Assembly: GCF_002872255.1 (NCBI RefSeq)
Contig: NZ_NIPR01000010.1
Coordinates: 1-49,248, forward strand
Length of the DNA stretch: 49,248 bases
Direction of reading: 5' to 3'
Origin: Companilactobacillus nuruki
GTDB taxonomy: Bacteria; Bacillota; Bacilli; Lactobacillales; Lactobacillaceae
The translations under genes were made by a program, and so were the position numbers. Below, piece by piece: positions 16,568 through 26,269 of this stretch (position 1 is its first letter; each line of letters opens with the position of its first letter). A model generated the notes under the pieces. The model made no database searches, was not told the DNA's origin, and worked only from the letters and a program-made list of their open reading frames with translations.

Positions 16568-18012
16568 TAATCTAGACTCCTAATGAATTTGTCGAAAGCT
16601 TTTTGTCCTTGGTCATTCCATTTGAAGACACCAGCATCTTCAAGAACTCTTGCAAAAACTAAGCCCGTTTCTTTATCAACGATTTCAGTGACATTATTAT
16701 CGTTAAATTCATATTTTTTCTTTAATTGATCAGCCCAGGTTTGGTGATATTCGGCCATTTTGTTAGGGCGATTTAGTAAGTATCTTTCAACCTCTTTAAG
16801 TTCAGTTTTTAAACGCGCTGGTAAGATGGCACGTCCCATAACTTCAATTAAACCGATATTTTCTTTTTTGATGTGTTGAACATCCTTATGAGGATGAAAA
16901 ATTCCATCAGGATAGTCAGTTGAGGTTTGATTGTCACGTAAGACAATATCTAGGATATATTGATCACCTTTATGATAGGCGATAGGGGTCACAGTATGAT
17001 GGCGAGTTTCATTGGTAAAAGCTCTGACATCAACGGATTCATCACTATAATTCATCCAATTTTCGTGAACTAAAGTAGCGGCTTTGACTAATTTATCGGG
17101 ATCAGAACCTGTTAGACGAATGGTCGACATTGGCCACTTAACGATACCGGCTTTAACACCTTCAACGGGAATTTCAATTTCTCTAGCAATCGGTGCTTTC
17201 ATCATTGGAAAATCGTGACGACCACCTTGGTAATGGTCATGCGATAACATTGATCCACCAACTATTGGTAAGTCAGCATTACTTCCAACAAAGTATTGTG
17301 GAAAAATCTTAGTGATTTCTATTAAGTTATTGAAGGTATGTTGATTGATGATCATTGGTTGATGAATTTTATTTAAGAAAATAGCATGTTCATTGAAGTA
17401 AGCGTAAGGAGAGTATTGAAAACCCCAAGTTTGTCCACCAAGTGTAAAACGGATAATTCGATGATTACTGCGAGCAGGATAACCTAGGCGACCTTGATAA
17501 CCTTCGTTTTCTAGGCAGAGTTGGCATTTAGGATAGCCAGTCTGTATTTGTTTTCCAGCAAGCGCAATAGCCTTAGGATCTTTTTCAGGCTTAGATAAAT
17601 TAATAGTAATTTCGAGATTTCCGTAATTGGTTGGGACTGTATAGGAAATATTCTTGGCGATTGCCTTAACTTTGATATAGTCATTAGTTTGACTCATTTG
17701 ATAAAAGTAGCTAGTCGCATTTTCTGGATCTTTTTGGTAGAGATTCCAAAACTTTTCGTTTAGCTTGGAAGGTAGTGGAGTGATAAAGTCCATTAGTTGA
17801 TCATTGAGAATTTCTTTAGCAGTTTGATCGTTTTCGATTTTATTATTTTTAATAGCTGTTTCGATCAATGCGGTTTTAAGATCATCATTTTCTTGATGAT
17901 TATCATCTCCGACCAAAGCACAAACGCGATTATAAAGGTAAGTACGATCTAATTCTTGATAAGCATTATCAGCTAATACTATTTGATCGACAAATTTATC
18001 GACACAAGACAT
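16567..18012 (-). CDS. galT: Galactose-1-phosphate uridylyltransferase, class II
   Basis: GalT transfers UMP between UDP-glucose and galactose-1-phosphate in the Leloir pathway. The 481 residues and motifs such as GSNADLPIVGGSMLSHDHYQ (about 238-257) and FHPHKDVQHIKKENIG mark the long Gram-positive class II form, distinct from the roughly 350-residue E. coli type. Start and stop each overlap a neighbour by one base (galK stop, galR start), so the three genes are tightly coupled. No galE or galM gene is present in the window; galU at 3151 provides UDP-glucose. Confidence 0.95.
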   Translation of the reverse strand: MSCVDKFVDQIVLADNAYQELDRTYLYNRVCALVGDDNHQENDDLKTALIETAIKNNKIENDQTAKEILNDQLMDFITPLPSKLNEKFWNLYQKDPENATSYFYQMSQTNDYIKVKAIAKNISYTVPTNYGNLEITINLSKPEKDPKAIALAGKQIQTGYPKCQLCLENEGYQGRLGYPARSNHRIIRFTLGGQTWGFQYSPYAYFNEHAIFLNKIHQPMIINQHTFNNLIEITKIFPQYFVGSNADLPIVGGSMLSHDHYQGGRHDFPMMKAPIAREIEIPVEGVKAGIVKWPMSTIRLTGSDPDKLVKAATLVHENWMNYSDESVDVRAFTNETRHHTVTPIAYHKGDQYILDIVLRDNQTSTDYPDGIFHPHKDVQHIKKENIGLIEVMGRAILPARLKTELKEVERYLLNRPNKMAEYHQTWADQLKKKYEFNDNNVTEIVDKETGLVFARVLEDAGVFKWNDQGQKAFDKFIRSLD

Positions 18013-19196
18013 TATTTTTCCACCTCGGAGATTTTAATTTCTCTAGGTCCGTCGGAAATTTCAGCAATATAAAAATCACAGTCATAACCAATTTTATTTT
18101 TGTAAATTTTACCAACGTTTGTTTGAAAGTCATCTAAGTTATCTTTATTGACAAACGCGATTGCACAGCCACCAAATCCGGCACCAACCATTCTTGCTCC
18201 AAGGACTCCAGCTTGCTTCCAAGCTGCTTCAACGAGAGTATCGAGCTCAACACCAGTTACCTCATAATCGTAATGAAGTGAGATGTGAGAAGCATTAACT
18301 AGTTTACCGAATGCAATTAGATCGTTATTTTTAAGATACTTGATAGCCTTTAAAGTTCTTTGATTTTCAAAGACTGCATGGCGGGCACGACGAATCAAAA
18401 TATCGTCATTAATTAAATATGAATTGCGGTCGAACTCATCAATTGATAATTCGCCAAGGGATTTGATATCTAGCTTTGTTTGAAGAAGTGCTAGAGCCTG
18501 TTCACATTGACTTCGACGTTCGTTATACTTGGAGTCTGCTAGAGCACGGTGTTTGTTAGTATTCATAATAACAATGACGTGATTGCCTAATTCGACAGGG
18601 GCATAGTGATATTCCATAGTATTAGTATCTAGCAAAATTGCTTGGTCCTTTTTGCCCATTCCTACAGCAAACTCATCCATAATACCAGAGTTTACGCCGA
18701 TATAATTATTTTCATTTTGTTGTCCCATTTTAACAAGATCGAGTTGATCTATTCCTAGCTGATAAACATCATTTAAAATATTTCCCATCAGTAATTCGAT
18801 TGAGGCAGATGACGATAATCCAGCTCCGTCGGGTAAGTTTCCTTGTATATAAAGATTGAATCCATAATCTAATTTATAACCGGCTTTGGCAATTAGGTAA
18901 ATCATCCCTTTGGGATAGTTTGCCCAATCATCTTCTTTTTTATATTCAAGATTATCTAAAGAAACAGAAATAATACCAGTATCAGGTAGGTTTTCAGAAT
19001 ACAATTCGATGGTTCTGTCCTCGCGTTTTCCAAAGGCAGCATATGTACCTAAACTAATGGCACAAGGAAAGACGTTCCCACCATTATAATCAGTATGTTC
19101 GCCAATTAAATTAATTCTTCCGGGTGAGAAGAATAGCTTATCGGCCGTTTTTTTAAAAGTACTTTCGTAACCTTGCAAAATTTTATCAGTATCCAT
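18012..19196 (-). CDS. galK: Galactokinase
   Basis: GalK phosphorylates galactose at C1, the first committed Leloir step. The 394-residue protein has the galactokinase signature GRINLIGEHTDYNGGNVFP (about 27-45), the GHMP kinase ATP loop LPDGAGLSSSASIEL (about 119-133) and the C-terminal GARMVGAGFGGCAIAF motif. It is the first gene of the galK-galT-galR operon, and its stop overlaps the galT start. A cre-like site lies 40 bases upstream of the ATG. Confidence 0.96.
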   Translation of the reverse strand: MDTDKILQGYESTFKKTADKLFFSPGRINLIGEHTDYNGGNVFPCAISLGTYAAFGKREDRTIELYSENLPDTGIISVSLDNLEYKKEDDWANYPKGMIYLIAKAGYKLDYGFNLYIQGNLPDGAGLSSSASIELLMGNILNDVYQLGIDQLDLVKMGQQNENNYIGVNSGIMDEFAVGMGKKDQAILLDTNTMEYHYAPVELGNHVIVIMNTNKHRALADSKYNERRSQCEQALALLQTKLDIKSLGELSIDEFDRNSYLINDDILIRRARHAVFENQRTLKAIKYLKNNDLIAFGKLVNASHISLHYDYEVTGVELDTLVEAAWKQAGVLGARMVGAGFGGCAIAFVNKDNLDDFQTNVGKIYKNKIGYDCDFYIAEISDGPREIKISEVEK

Positions 19197-19235
19197 AATC
19201 AGTCTCCACTTTTACTAAATATTTACTTAACAAAA

Positions 19236-19249
19236 TGATAACGCTTTCC
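19236..19249 (-). promoter_or_regulatory. cre or GalR operator upstream of galK
   Basis: On the minus strand the site reads GGAAAGCGTTATCA, matching the cre consensus TGWNANCGNTNWCA at 13 of 14 positions. It lies about 40 bases before the galK ATG. As CcpA and GalR are both LacI-family proteins, sequence alone cannot tell which one binds. Confidence 0.65.
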
Positions 19250-19343
19250 AAATCTTGAAACAAGGAGATTTAATTTATTAATTCAAATAAAATGTTATGA
19301 TTATATGCATGAATGCCCGTAATAGGGAAAAGAGGAGAAATTA

Positions 19344-20210
19344 ATGAAAACGGCAGTGGTAACTGATACAGCGTCTTATTTAACACCTGAGCAGATCAAA
19401 AAATATAATATTACTGTCTTGCCAATCACGGTTATTTTGGGAGACAAGCAATACAAGGAAACTGAAGAGTTGACTGACCAAGATTTTTTTGATTATCTTA
19501 GAAACGAACCTGAATTGCCAACAACTGCCCAAGTATCAATGGGGCAGATTCAAGAGGCCTATGATCATCTAGTAGATGAGGGCTATGATACAATTATTTC
19601 TGTTCATTTATCCTTGGGAATCACGTCTTTTATGGATAATTTACGAATGTTTGTTAAAAGTTACGATAAGGCTAAAGTTTATCCATTTGATTCAATGGCT
19701 GCTAGTGCCGCGGAAGGTGATTTGGTAATGCTGGCAGGACTATTGGCTCAAAAAGGCACTGATCCAGAAGAAATTATGAATCAATTGACCGATTTGAGAG
19801 ATTCTACTGATGTTTACTTTGCGGTTAATGATTTGAAACATTTAAGTAGAACCGGACGTTTGAGTAATCGTTCAGCTATTATTGGTAGTTTATTAGATGT
19901 CAAACCTTTATTGACCTTCAAAGATGGTAAGATCTTTGCTATTGGTAAAGAACGCACCATGAATCGAGCTTTTAAGACGATTTCTCTAGAAATTCAAAAA
20001 TATATGCAAGAACACCCAGATTGGAAAGTACATATTACTGTTATTGATTCTAATAATCGAGAAACTCAAAAGAAATGGGCACTTAATTTCGGCAATAATT
20101 TTCCGCAAGCACGTATCTCGACAAGTCATTTAGGACCTGCTATTAGTGTTCATACAGGCGAAAAAACTATGGGTGTTGTTTGGGATAAGGACTTTGAAAA
20201 TGAAGACTAG
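19344..20210 (+). CDS. DegV-family fatty-acid-binding protein
   Basis: DegV/FakB proteins bind a fatty acid and present it to the kinase FakA for phosphorylation and entry into phospholipids. The 288 residues show the N-terminal VVTDTASYL motif, the TTAQVS loop (about 56-61), and HLSRTGRLSNRSAIIGSLLDVKPLL, the characteristic DegV segment. An AGAGGAGA ribosome site precedes the ATG. The next gene (VOC family) overlaps it by 11 bases. A fakA gene is not in the window, and the fatty acid preference is unknown. Confidence 0.9.
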   Translation: MKTAVVTDTASYLTPEQIKKYNITVLPITVILGDKQYKETEELTDQDFFDYLRNEPELPTTAQVSMGQIQEAYDHLVDEGYDTIISVHLSLGITSFMDNLRMFVKSYDKAKVYPFDSMAASAAEGDLVMLAGLLAQKGTDPEEIMNQLTDLRDSTDVYFAVNDLKHLSRTGRLSNRSAIIGSLLDVKPLLTFKDGKIFAIGKERTMNRAFKTISLEIQKYMQEHPDWKVHITVIDSNNRETQKKWALNFGNNFPQARISTSHLGPAISVHTGEKTMGVVWDKDFENED

Positions 20211-20550
20211 AATTATGATTTATGTTGATGATGTTGATATGAACGTAGAATTTTGGATTGATGAGTTTGGTGCTCAAATAGTAGCAAGACAGACTTTAAA
20301 TGGTGGATATCAAAATGTAATCGTAGGGATATCAAATGAGGTTGAATTATCCATTTTTCCTAAAGACTATATTCGTATTTATTCACCGGAAGTATCGGAG
20401 AATGTACCTTCTTTAATGTTCTTCTCAAGTGATTTTGATAAATTACATGATAATTTATTAAGTGCAGGTGAGATAACTGAGGTCAATGGAGTTTTAACCT
20501 TTAATTTTATAGACCCAGAAGGTAATTATTTTGTAGTTGCTAAATCATAA
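20200..20550 (+). CDS. VOC/glyoxalase-superfamily protein
   Basis: The 116-residue protein has the beta-alpha-beta-beta-beta layout of the vicinal oxygen chelate fold: MIYVDDVDMNVEFWIDEFGA at the N-terminus, and FNFIDPEGNYFVVAKS at the end, typical of the closing strand. Such proteins include glyoxalases and resistance proteins; no specific role can be assigned. I chose the ATG at 20200, inside the end of the DegV gene, because it has AAGGA 8 bases upstream and gives the family N-terminus; an in-frame ATG at 20146 lies deep in DegV coding sequence. Confidence 0.75.
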   Translation: MKTRIMIYVDDVDMNVEFWIDEFGAQIVARQTLNGGYQNVIVGISNEVELSIFPKDYIRIYSPEVSENVPSLMFFSSDFDKLHDNLLSAGEITEVNGVLTFNFIDPEGNYFVVAKS

Positions 20551-20603
20551 AGCAATTTATATTCATAAGAGAATACTGTTACAAAGGGTTTAATGTTTAA
20601 AAA

Positions 20604-20637
20604 GACAAATCTAGTAGAAAATTAGATTTGCCTTTTT
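20604..20637 (+). terminator. Terminator of the DegV-VOC operon
   Basis: GACAAATCTA pairs with TTAGATTTG(C) around a GTAGAAAA loop and is followed by CCTTTTTT. Confidence 0.8.
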
Positions 20638-20735
20638 TGTGTTGGTATAGATTTCGAGGATCAGTCAGCAAAATTATTGCAAGATTTATTGCTGATTAAT
20701 AAACTGATATTAGTGAAAATAGAGGGGATTTTTAA

Positions 20736-21446
20736 ATGAAAATTAGTCTACAAGATAAATTAATAAATCAAATTACTAGTTATATTCAAATTTTGCCGGC
20801 TAATTATAAATTACCATCGGAGCGCCAATTAGCAGAAACGTATCAAGTTTCTAGAAATACTGTTCGATTAGCACTGTTAAATTTGGAAGAAACGGGATTA
20901 GTAAGACGGATTCATGGTAAAGGAACTTTTGTCAGTCGAATTAATCTTGAAAGTGATATAGAAAGTAGCTATAAGTTTGATCAACAAATGCGACTTCTAG
21001 GGAAAGTGCCTTCTACTAAAATAATTAATTTTAAGAAAAAGGAAGCCAATGAGTTTTTTGCCGAGAAATTGGATTTAAAGATTGGTGAGATGATGTTTCA
21101 AATTGATCGTTTAAGATTAGCCGATAATGAACCAATGATGTGTGATCGAAGTTTTTTACCGTTTAAATTATTTAAGGAGTTAACTAAAGAAATGCTAGAA
21201 AATAAATCAATGTATGATGTTTTTTCTAGCAAATTCAATCAAAAAGTAAATTATGCTGATGAATATTTTTCAGCTAGTTCAATTGGTAATTGTGATAGTA
21301 AAATTATGAAGTTGCCGCAGGGAACGTCCTGTTTAAGATTGAAAAGAAAGGCCTATAATTTGGACAATCAAATTATTGAATTTACTTTAAGCGTGGCTCG
21401 AAGTGATGAGTTTGCCTATCATGTGCGCCACCAGATTCAGGAGTAA
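20736..21446 (+). CDS. GntR-family regulator with UTRA effector domain
   Basis: The 236-residue protein has a winged helix (about 5-70, with LPSERQLAETYQVSRNTVRL and RRIHGKGTFV) followed by a UTRA ligand-binding domain, the HutC/FarR layout. These regulators often sense phosphosugars or amino sugars. It has a GAGGGGA ribosome site. The gene is convergent with scrA and shares a terminator with it, so proximity does not prove a link to sucrose; the operon it controls is not evident here. Confidence 0.88.
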   Translation: MKISLQDKLINQITSYIQILPANYKLPSERQLAETYQVSRNTVRLALLNLEETGLVRRIHGKGTFVSRINLESDIESSYKFDQQMRLLGKVPSTKIINFKKKEANEFFAEKLDLKIGEMMFQIDRLRLADNEPMMCDRSFLPFKLFKELTKEMLENKSMYDVFSSKFNQKVNYADEYFSASSIGNCDSKIMKLPQGTSCLRLKRKAYNLDNQIIEFTLSVARSDEFAYHVRHQIQE

Positions 21447-21484
21447 TCAGGGGCAGTTATTCCTATTCAAATTTATTGAGATAC

Positions 21485-21535
21485 AAAATAAGCTACATTG
21501 ACTTTATATTCAATTCAGTCAATATAGCTTATTTT
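21485..21535. terminator. Bidirectional terminator between gntR and scrA
   Basis: A 19-base stem (AAAATAAGCTACATTGACT with AGTCAATATAGCTTATTTT, one mismatch) with T and A runs on either side. In plan, though not in sequence, it resembles the dispersed repeats at 15172 and 40338. Confidence 0.8.
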
Positions 21536-21568
21536 ACGTATTTATTTGATTCATGAAGGGTGGAAAAC

Positions 21569-23521
21569 TTAAATATTAGCGGCTGCGGAATAATTAGGAG
21601 TTAGTTCAGTCAAAGCAACAATGTCATCGCCTGCTTTAACAGTATCCTTATTTAATTCGTCAACGTCACCATAGGACATGGTATTAGTAATTACAATCAT
21701 AACAGTTGGATCATATCCAGCATCTTTAATCTGTTCAATATCAAAGGTACCGAGTAGATCACCTTTTTTAACTTTGTCTCCTTGTTTGACGTTTGTTGTG
21801 AAGTATTTACCCTTTAGGTTAACAGTATCAATACCTAGATGAATCAGAACCTCAGCACCATCAGTAGTTTTGATACCATAAGCATGTTTGGTTTCATAAG
21901 CAACGGTCAAAACTCCATCAGCTACGGCATAAACTTTACCGTCAGTTGGTTTAACAGCAGCACCTTTACCCATTATTTCGGCAGAGAAAACTTGATCATT
22001 AACATCTGATAATTTAATTAACTCTCCGTTTACAGGTGCGGCAACCATTTCATCGGCAACGGCAATAATTTTATCATCATTTTGAGGAGCCTTTTTTGTT
22101 GTAGTAACTTTATCAAATTTCATTCCATAAACGTAAGTTAAAATAAACCCTAAAGCAATACTGATAGCAATACTAATAAAGAATGGTAAATAATATTTTG
22201 GTGGGAAAGAAATGAATCCGATAATTCCGGCAGCACCAAGAGCACTTGAGAGAACATGGAAGATACCAATAAAGATACATGCAATTCCAGAAGCAATCAT
22301 GGCACAAATAAATGGATAGCGGAGTTTTAAATTAACACCAAAGATAGCAGGTTCAGTGATACCTAGTAAAGCGGATAATCCAGCTGATGAAGCCAATCCC
22401 TTTTGTTTTTCGTCTTTAGAAATAAAGAAGATAGCCAAACATGCGGCACCTTGGGCTGCGTTAGCCATTGAAGCAATAGGGAAGAAGAAATCGCCACCGG
22501 TTTTGGCAATATTAGTTAACAATTGAGTTTCAATAGCAGGGAAACTTTGATGTAAACCAGTAACAACGATAGGTGAATAAAAAGTACCAAAGATAGCGGT
22601 ACCAACAAATCCAGTTGTATTATATAACCAAACAATTCCATTGGTTAGTCCGTCAGAAATAATTCTCATAATTGGTCCAACACCAATAAATGTCAATAGT
22701 CCAGTAACGATGACGGCAATTAATGGAGTGAAAATAAAATCTAAAGTAGCAGGCATATGCTTATGAAGCCATTTTTCAATATTGGCTAAAATATAAGCGA
22801 CTACCAAGACTGGTAGAACTTGACCTTGGTAACCTGCTTGAGCAACTTTAATTCCAAAAACATTCCAATAAGTCATCTTGCCAGCAGCCATAACGTTGGC
22901 TACATCGTAACCATTAACTAAGGCAGGCATAACCATTGCCATACCGATCGCAGCTCCTAGATAAGGGTTACCACCAAAACGTTTCGTGGCAGAGAAACCG
23001 ATTAATACTGGCATGAAAGCAAAGGGAGCTGATGCTAATAGATTAATTAATTCCGCTACACCCTTTAGTCCAGGATACGTTTGAACAACTGATAAAGTGC
23101 CGAATAGATTAGGTGAGGTCAAGACATTGTTCAAGGCCATCAATAAACCACCAGCAACAAGAGCAGGAATTAAAGGAACAAAAATATCAGAAAGAACTTT
23201 TACGAATGCCATTATTGGGTTAGATTTTTTACCATTAGCAGCTAAGTTTTTTAAATCGTCCGGAGTAACACTTTTAAGTCCGGTTTTTTGAATTAAGAAA
23301 TCATAGACTTTATCGACATCCCCAGGACCAATGATAATTTGGTATTGGCCGTTAATGCTAAAAGTACCTTTGACATCGTCATCGTTATCAAGCCCCTTTT
23401 GATCGATTTTTTTTTCATCTTTAACGACAAGGCGCAAACGAGTAGCACAATGAGCTGCGGCTACTAGATTGTCTTTGCCGACGTATTCTATTACCCGATC
23501 GGCAACTTTTTCATGATTCAT
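21569..23521 (-). CDS. scrA: Sucrose-specific PTS enzyme IIBCA
   Basis: This membrane transporter takes up and phosphorylates sucrose to sucrose-6-phosphate using phosphate from HPr. The 650 residues contain IIB (about 1-85, phosphorylated Cys in [12 protein letters not shown]), IIC (about 105-470, ten or so membrane helices) and IIA (about 500-640, active His in [14 protein letters not shown]). Sucrose specificity is inferred mainly from the divergent scrB-scrR genes; trehalose transporters have similar architecture. The ribosome site is GGAGGGA. LacI-type operators and a cre site fill the upstream region. Confidence 0.9.
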   Translation of the reverse strand: MNHEKVADRVIEYVGKDNLVAAAHCATRLRLVVKDEKKIDQKGLDNDDDVKGTFSINGQYQIIIGPGDVDKVYDFLIQKTGLKSVTPDDLKNLAANGKKSNPIMAFVKVLSDIFVPLIPALVAGGLLMALNNVLTSPNLFGTLSVVQTYPGLKGVAELINLLASAPFAFMPVLIGFSATKRFGGNPYLGAAIGMAMVMPALVNGYDVANVMAAGKMTYWNVFGIKVAQAGYQGQVLPVLVVAYILANIEKWLHKHMPATLDFIFTPLIAVIVTGLLTFIGVGPIMRIISDGLTNGIVWLYNTTGFVGTAIFGTFYSPIVVTGLHQSFPAIETQLLTNIAKTGGDFFFPIASMANAAQGAACLAIFFISKDEKQKGLASSAGLSALLGITEPAIFGVNLKLRYPFICAMIASGIACIFIGIFHVLSSALGAAGIIGFISFPPKYYLPFFISIAISIALGFILTYVYGMKFDKVTTTKKAPQNDDKIIAVADEMVAAPVNGELIKLSDVNDQVFSAEIMGKGAAVKPTDGKVYAVADGVLTVAYETKHAYGIKTTDGAEVLIHLGIDTVNLKGKYFTTNVKQGDKVKKGDLLGTFDIEQIKDAGYDPTVMIVITNTMSYGDVDELNKDTVKAGDDIVALTELTPNYSAAANI

Positions 23522-23543
23522 AATAAATCCCTCCTAAAACAAA

Positions 23544-23704
23544 TGTAAGCGTTTCGATAACTTAATAGTACTTGTTTTTTATAAAATGTCAAACGTTTAA
23601 CAAAAATATATTATATTAAAATTAGTAACCGCTTAACAAATTGATATAATAGTAATTTAATATATGATATACGATTGACATTAAATAAAAAAGCAGGTTA
23701 CAAT
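23544..23704. promoter_or_regulatory. scrA-scrB divergent control region
   Basis: Three LacI-type sites are seen: TGTAAGCGTTTCGA (23544-23557, cre-like), TGTCAAACGTTTAACA (23587-23602) and TAGTAACCGCTTAACA (23623-23638), the last two probably bound by ScrR. On the minus strand TTGACA overlaps the middle site as the likely scrA -35 box. On the plus strand TTGACA (23675-23680) and TACAAT (23699-23704), 18 bases apart, form the scrB promoter. Confidence 0.7.
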
Positions 23705-23736
23705 GTAGCCAATTAAGGAAAGTATGAGAGAGAAAA

Positions 23737-25167
23737 ATGATTACAAACTGGACAACAAAATTAAGATACTTACCATATAAAGAATGGCCAGATAGTCAAA
23801 TTAAAGATATTAAACAAAAAATAGCTCAATCACATTGGCGACTAGGCTATCATATTCAACCAACAACTGGATTATTGAATGATCCAAATGGTTTTTCTTA
23901 TTTTAATAATCAGTGGCATTTATTTTATCAATCATTTCCCTATGGCTCTGTTCATGGATTAAAAAACTGGACTCTTTTAACATCGAATGATTTAGTTCAT
24001 TGGCAAGATCATGGTCCATTATTATTGCCAGGTGATAAACAAGATAGTCATGGGACGTATTCTGGTTCAGCAATCAATGTCGATGACAAGTTATTTTTGA
24101 TGTATACCGGAAATGTTCGAGATAAAGACTGGGTTCGTCATCCAAAGCAAGATGGTGCTTGGATAGATAAGAATAATCAATTGACAAAGATCACCACACC
24201 ATTGATTGACCAGCCTAGAGAGGGATTCACTGACCATTTTCGTGATCCACAGATTTTGAAACATGACAATAAATATTATTGTCTGATTGGTGCCAGAAGA
24301 AAAGATGATACAGGACATGTTTTGGTTTATCAGGCGGAGACCGTGACAGGTCCATGGACCTATAAAACTGAGCTAAAGTTCACAGATCAAAAAATGGGTT
24401 ACATGGTTGAATGCCCTAATCTAGTCTTTGTTGATAAAAAACCGATTTTGATTTTTTGTCCCCAAGGGATTTCTCAGGATGTATTAAAACATGATAATAT
24501 TTATCCAAATGCTTATATAATTGGGGATAGTTTTGATTGGGATGATTTTAGTTTCAAAAATCCTAGTCGAATTAAAAATCTGGATGATGGATTCGATGTG
24601 TACGCCACAGAGGGATTTAATGCTCCCGATGGTCGAACTTTGGCAATTAGTTGGATTGGATTGCCTGATACTACATATCCCTCAGATGTTGAAGGATGGG
24701 CTAATTGTTATAGTCTTGTTAAAGAATTGAAAATTAAGGATAATCAACTTTATCAAATACCAGTTAATGAAAATTCTAGTTTATTAAAGCAAAAAATTAC
24801 AACTGACAAAATATCGCCGCAAACTAAAATATCTGGATTGATTGTGAATGATGAAGGTCTTTTAACTATCAAAACGGATCAGGCCGAAGAACTACAAATC
24901 TCATTTGATACTAACAATGGTAAAATAAAAGTTGATCGAACCAAAGCGGGTCTTCTTGTAGCAGCGGATCATGGTACTACTAGAGAATCCATTGTTGATC
25001 CCGGTAAAATTGAATTCGAACTTTATTTAGATAATACTGTTTTTGAATTGTATATAAACCAAGGTCAAAAAGTTTTAACGGGAAGAATTTTTCCAAAAGG
25101 ACAACAATTTCGACTTGCTTCTAAGAGTGTTCAATTGCAGAAAGAACAATTAGAAAAGATTTATTAA
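23737..25167 (+). CDS. scrB: Sucrose-6-phosphate hydrolase (GH32)
   Basis: ScrB cleaves sucrose-6-phosphate from the PTS into glucose-6-phosphate and fructose. The 476-residue protein has the three GH32 acidic motifs: LLNDPNG with the nucleophile (about residue 49), FRDPQI with the transition-state Asp, and MVECPNL with the acid/base Glu, followed by a C-terminal beta-sandwich with the VFELYINQGQ motif. No signal peptide, in keeping with a cytoplasmic phosphosugar hydrolase. scrR follows after 10 bases on the same transcript. Confidence 0.95.
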   Translation: MITNWTTKLRYLPYKEWPDSQIKDIKQKIAQSHWRLGYHIQPTTGLLNDPNGFSYFNNQWHLFYQSFPYGSVHGLKNWTLLTSNDLVHWQDHGPLLLPGDKQDSHGTYSGSAINVDDKLFLMYTGNVRDKDWVRHPKQDGAWIDKNNQLTKITTPLIDQPREGFTDHFRDPQILKHDNKYYCLIGARRKDDTGHVLVYQAETVTGPWTYKTELKFTDQKMGYMVECPNLVFVDKKPILIFCPQGISQDVLKHDNIYPNAYIIGDSFDWDDFSFKNPSRIKNLDDGFDVYATEGFNAPDGRTLAISWIGLPDTTYPSDVEGWANCYSLVKELKIKDNQLYQIPVNENSSLLKQKITTDKISPQTKISGLIVNDEGLLTIKTDQAEELQISFDTNNGKIKVDRTKAGLLVAADHGTTRESIVDPGKIEFELYLDNTVFELYINQGQKVLTGRIFPKGQQFRLASKSVQLQKEQLEKIY

Positions 25168-25177
25168 GAGGTAAGTA

Positions 25178-26158
25178 ATGGCAACATTAGATGATATTGC
25201 AAAAATGGCAGGAGTTTCGGCGACGACTGTTTCACGGGTTATTAATAACTATGGATCATTATCAGAGAAAACTAAAACGAAAGTTTTTGCAGCGATGAAG
25301 GAGTTAAATTATCAGCCTAACAGTCTCGCCCGATCATTAAAGGGAAAGAAGACACAGCTTATTGGGGTAATATTGCCAGGAGTAGGCAATCCATTTTTTG
25401 GACAAATGGTTGAAGAGATAGAGAATCAACTTTTTAATAAGGACTTTCGAATCATCCTTTGTAATGCTGGAAATGATGCTAAAAAAGAACGAGCTTATCT
25501 AAGAATGTTAATTGCTAATCGCGTTGATGGTATCATTGCTGGTTCCCATAATTTAAATATTGAAGAATATCAAAAGGCAGATTTGCCAATTATTTCATTT
25601 GATCGTTATTTATCGGAAAATATTCCTATTGTCAGTTCGGATAATTATCAGGGCGGACAATTGGCCGCACAGGCTCTTTTAGCTTCCGGCAGTAAGAAAC
25701 TACAGATCATAACTGGTCGTAACCGTCCTAATAGTCCTACTAATGATCGATTAAATGGATTTAAGAATATTATCAAACAACATGATTTACAGCTTGATTT
25801 AACTGAAATTGACTTTTCAGCAACACCAAATATAAAAAGTCTAAAGATCAAGGAATTATTAGCTAAAAAAACTATTGATGGGATTTTTTGTACAGATGAT
25901 TTAACCTCGCTATTGGTCATGCGACAAGCTAAGAATCTAAATATTAGTATTCCTAATGATTTACGCTTAGTTGGTTATGATGGAACCAATTTTATTCAGG
26001 ACTATCATCCTGAATTGACGACTATCATGCAGCCAATATCTGATATTGTTACGATGATGATAGACTTGTTATTGAAGCGAATTGATGATCCAGAATGTCA
26101 ATTGGAAAAAAACTATACACTGCCAGTTAAATTGATTGCTGGCACAAGTACTATTTAA
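25178..26158 (+). CDS. scrR: LacI-family sucrose operon repressor
   Basis: The 326-residue protein has the LacI helix-turn-helix at its start (ATLDDIAKMAGVSATTVSRV) and a sugar-sensing domain (ending LPVKLIAGTST). It follows scrB directly with an AAGAGGTAAGT ribosome site and most likely represses both scrA and scrB through the 16-base CG-centred palindromes at 23587 and 23623, responding to a sucrose-derived phosphosugar. The assignment rests on context; sequence alone only gives LacI family. Confidence 0.88.
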   Translation: MATLDDIAKMAGVSATTVSRVINNYGSLSEKTKTKVFAAMKELNYQPNSLARSLKGKKTQLIGVILPGVGNPFFGQMVEEIENQLFNKDFRIILCNAGNDAKKERAYLRMLIANRVDGIIAGSHNLNIEEYQKADLPIISFDRYLSENIPIVSSDNYQGGQLAAQALLASGSKKLQIITGRNRPNSPTNDRLNGFKNIIKQHDLQLDLTEIDFSATPNIKSLKIKELLAKKTIDGIFCTDDLTSLLVMRQAKNLNISIPNDLRLVGYDGTNFIQDYHPELTTIMQPISDIVTMMIDLLLKRIDDPECQLEKNYTLPVKLIAGTSTI

Positions 26159-26162
26159 CAAA

Positions 26163-26214
26163 AAAATACCAATCCGGCAATTATTATAAATAATTGTTGA
26201 ATTGGTATTTTTAT
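26163..26214. terminator. Terminator after scrR
   Basis: AAAATACCAAT pairs with ATTGGTATTTT and continues into CAATTATT/AATAATTG around an ATAA loop. T and A runs make it usable in both directions, but the nearest minus-strand gene starts 56 bases on. Confidence 0.85.
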
Positions 26215-26269
26215 AGGAGAGATTTTATTTAATCGTCTGTTACAAATAGGATTTTGGTTCTTATTTGTA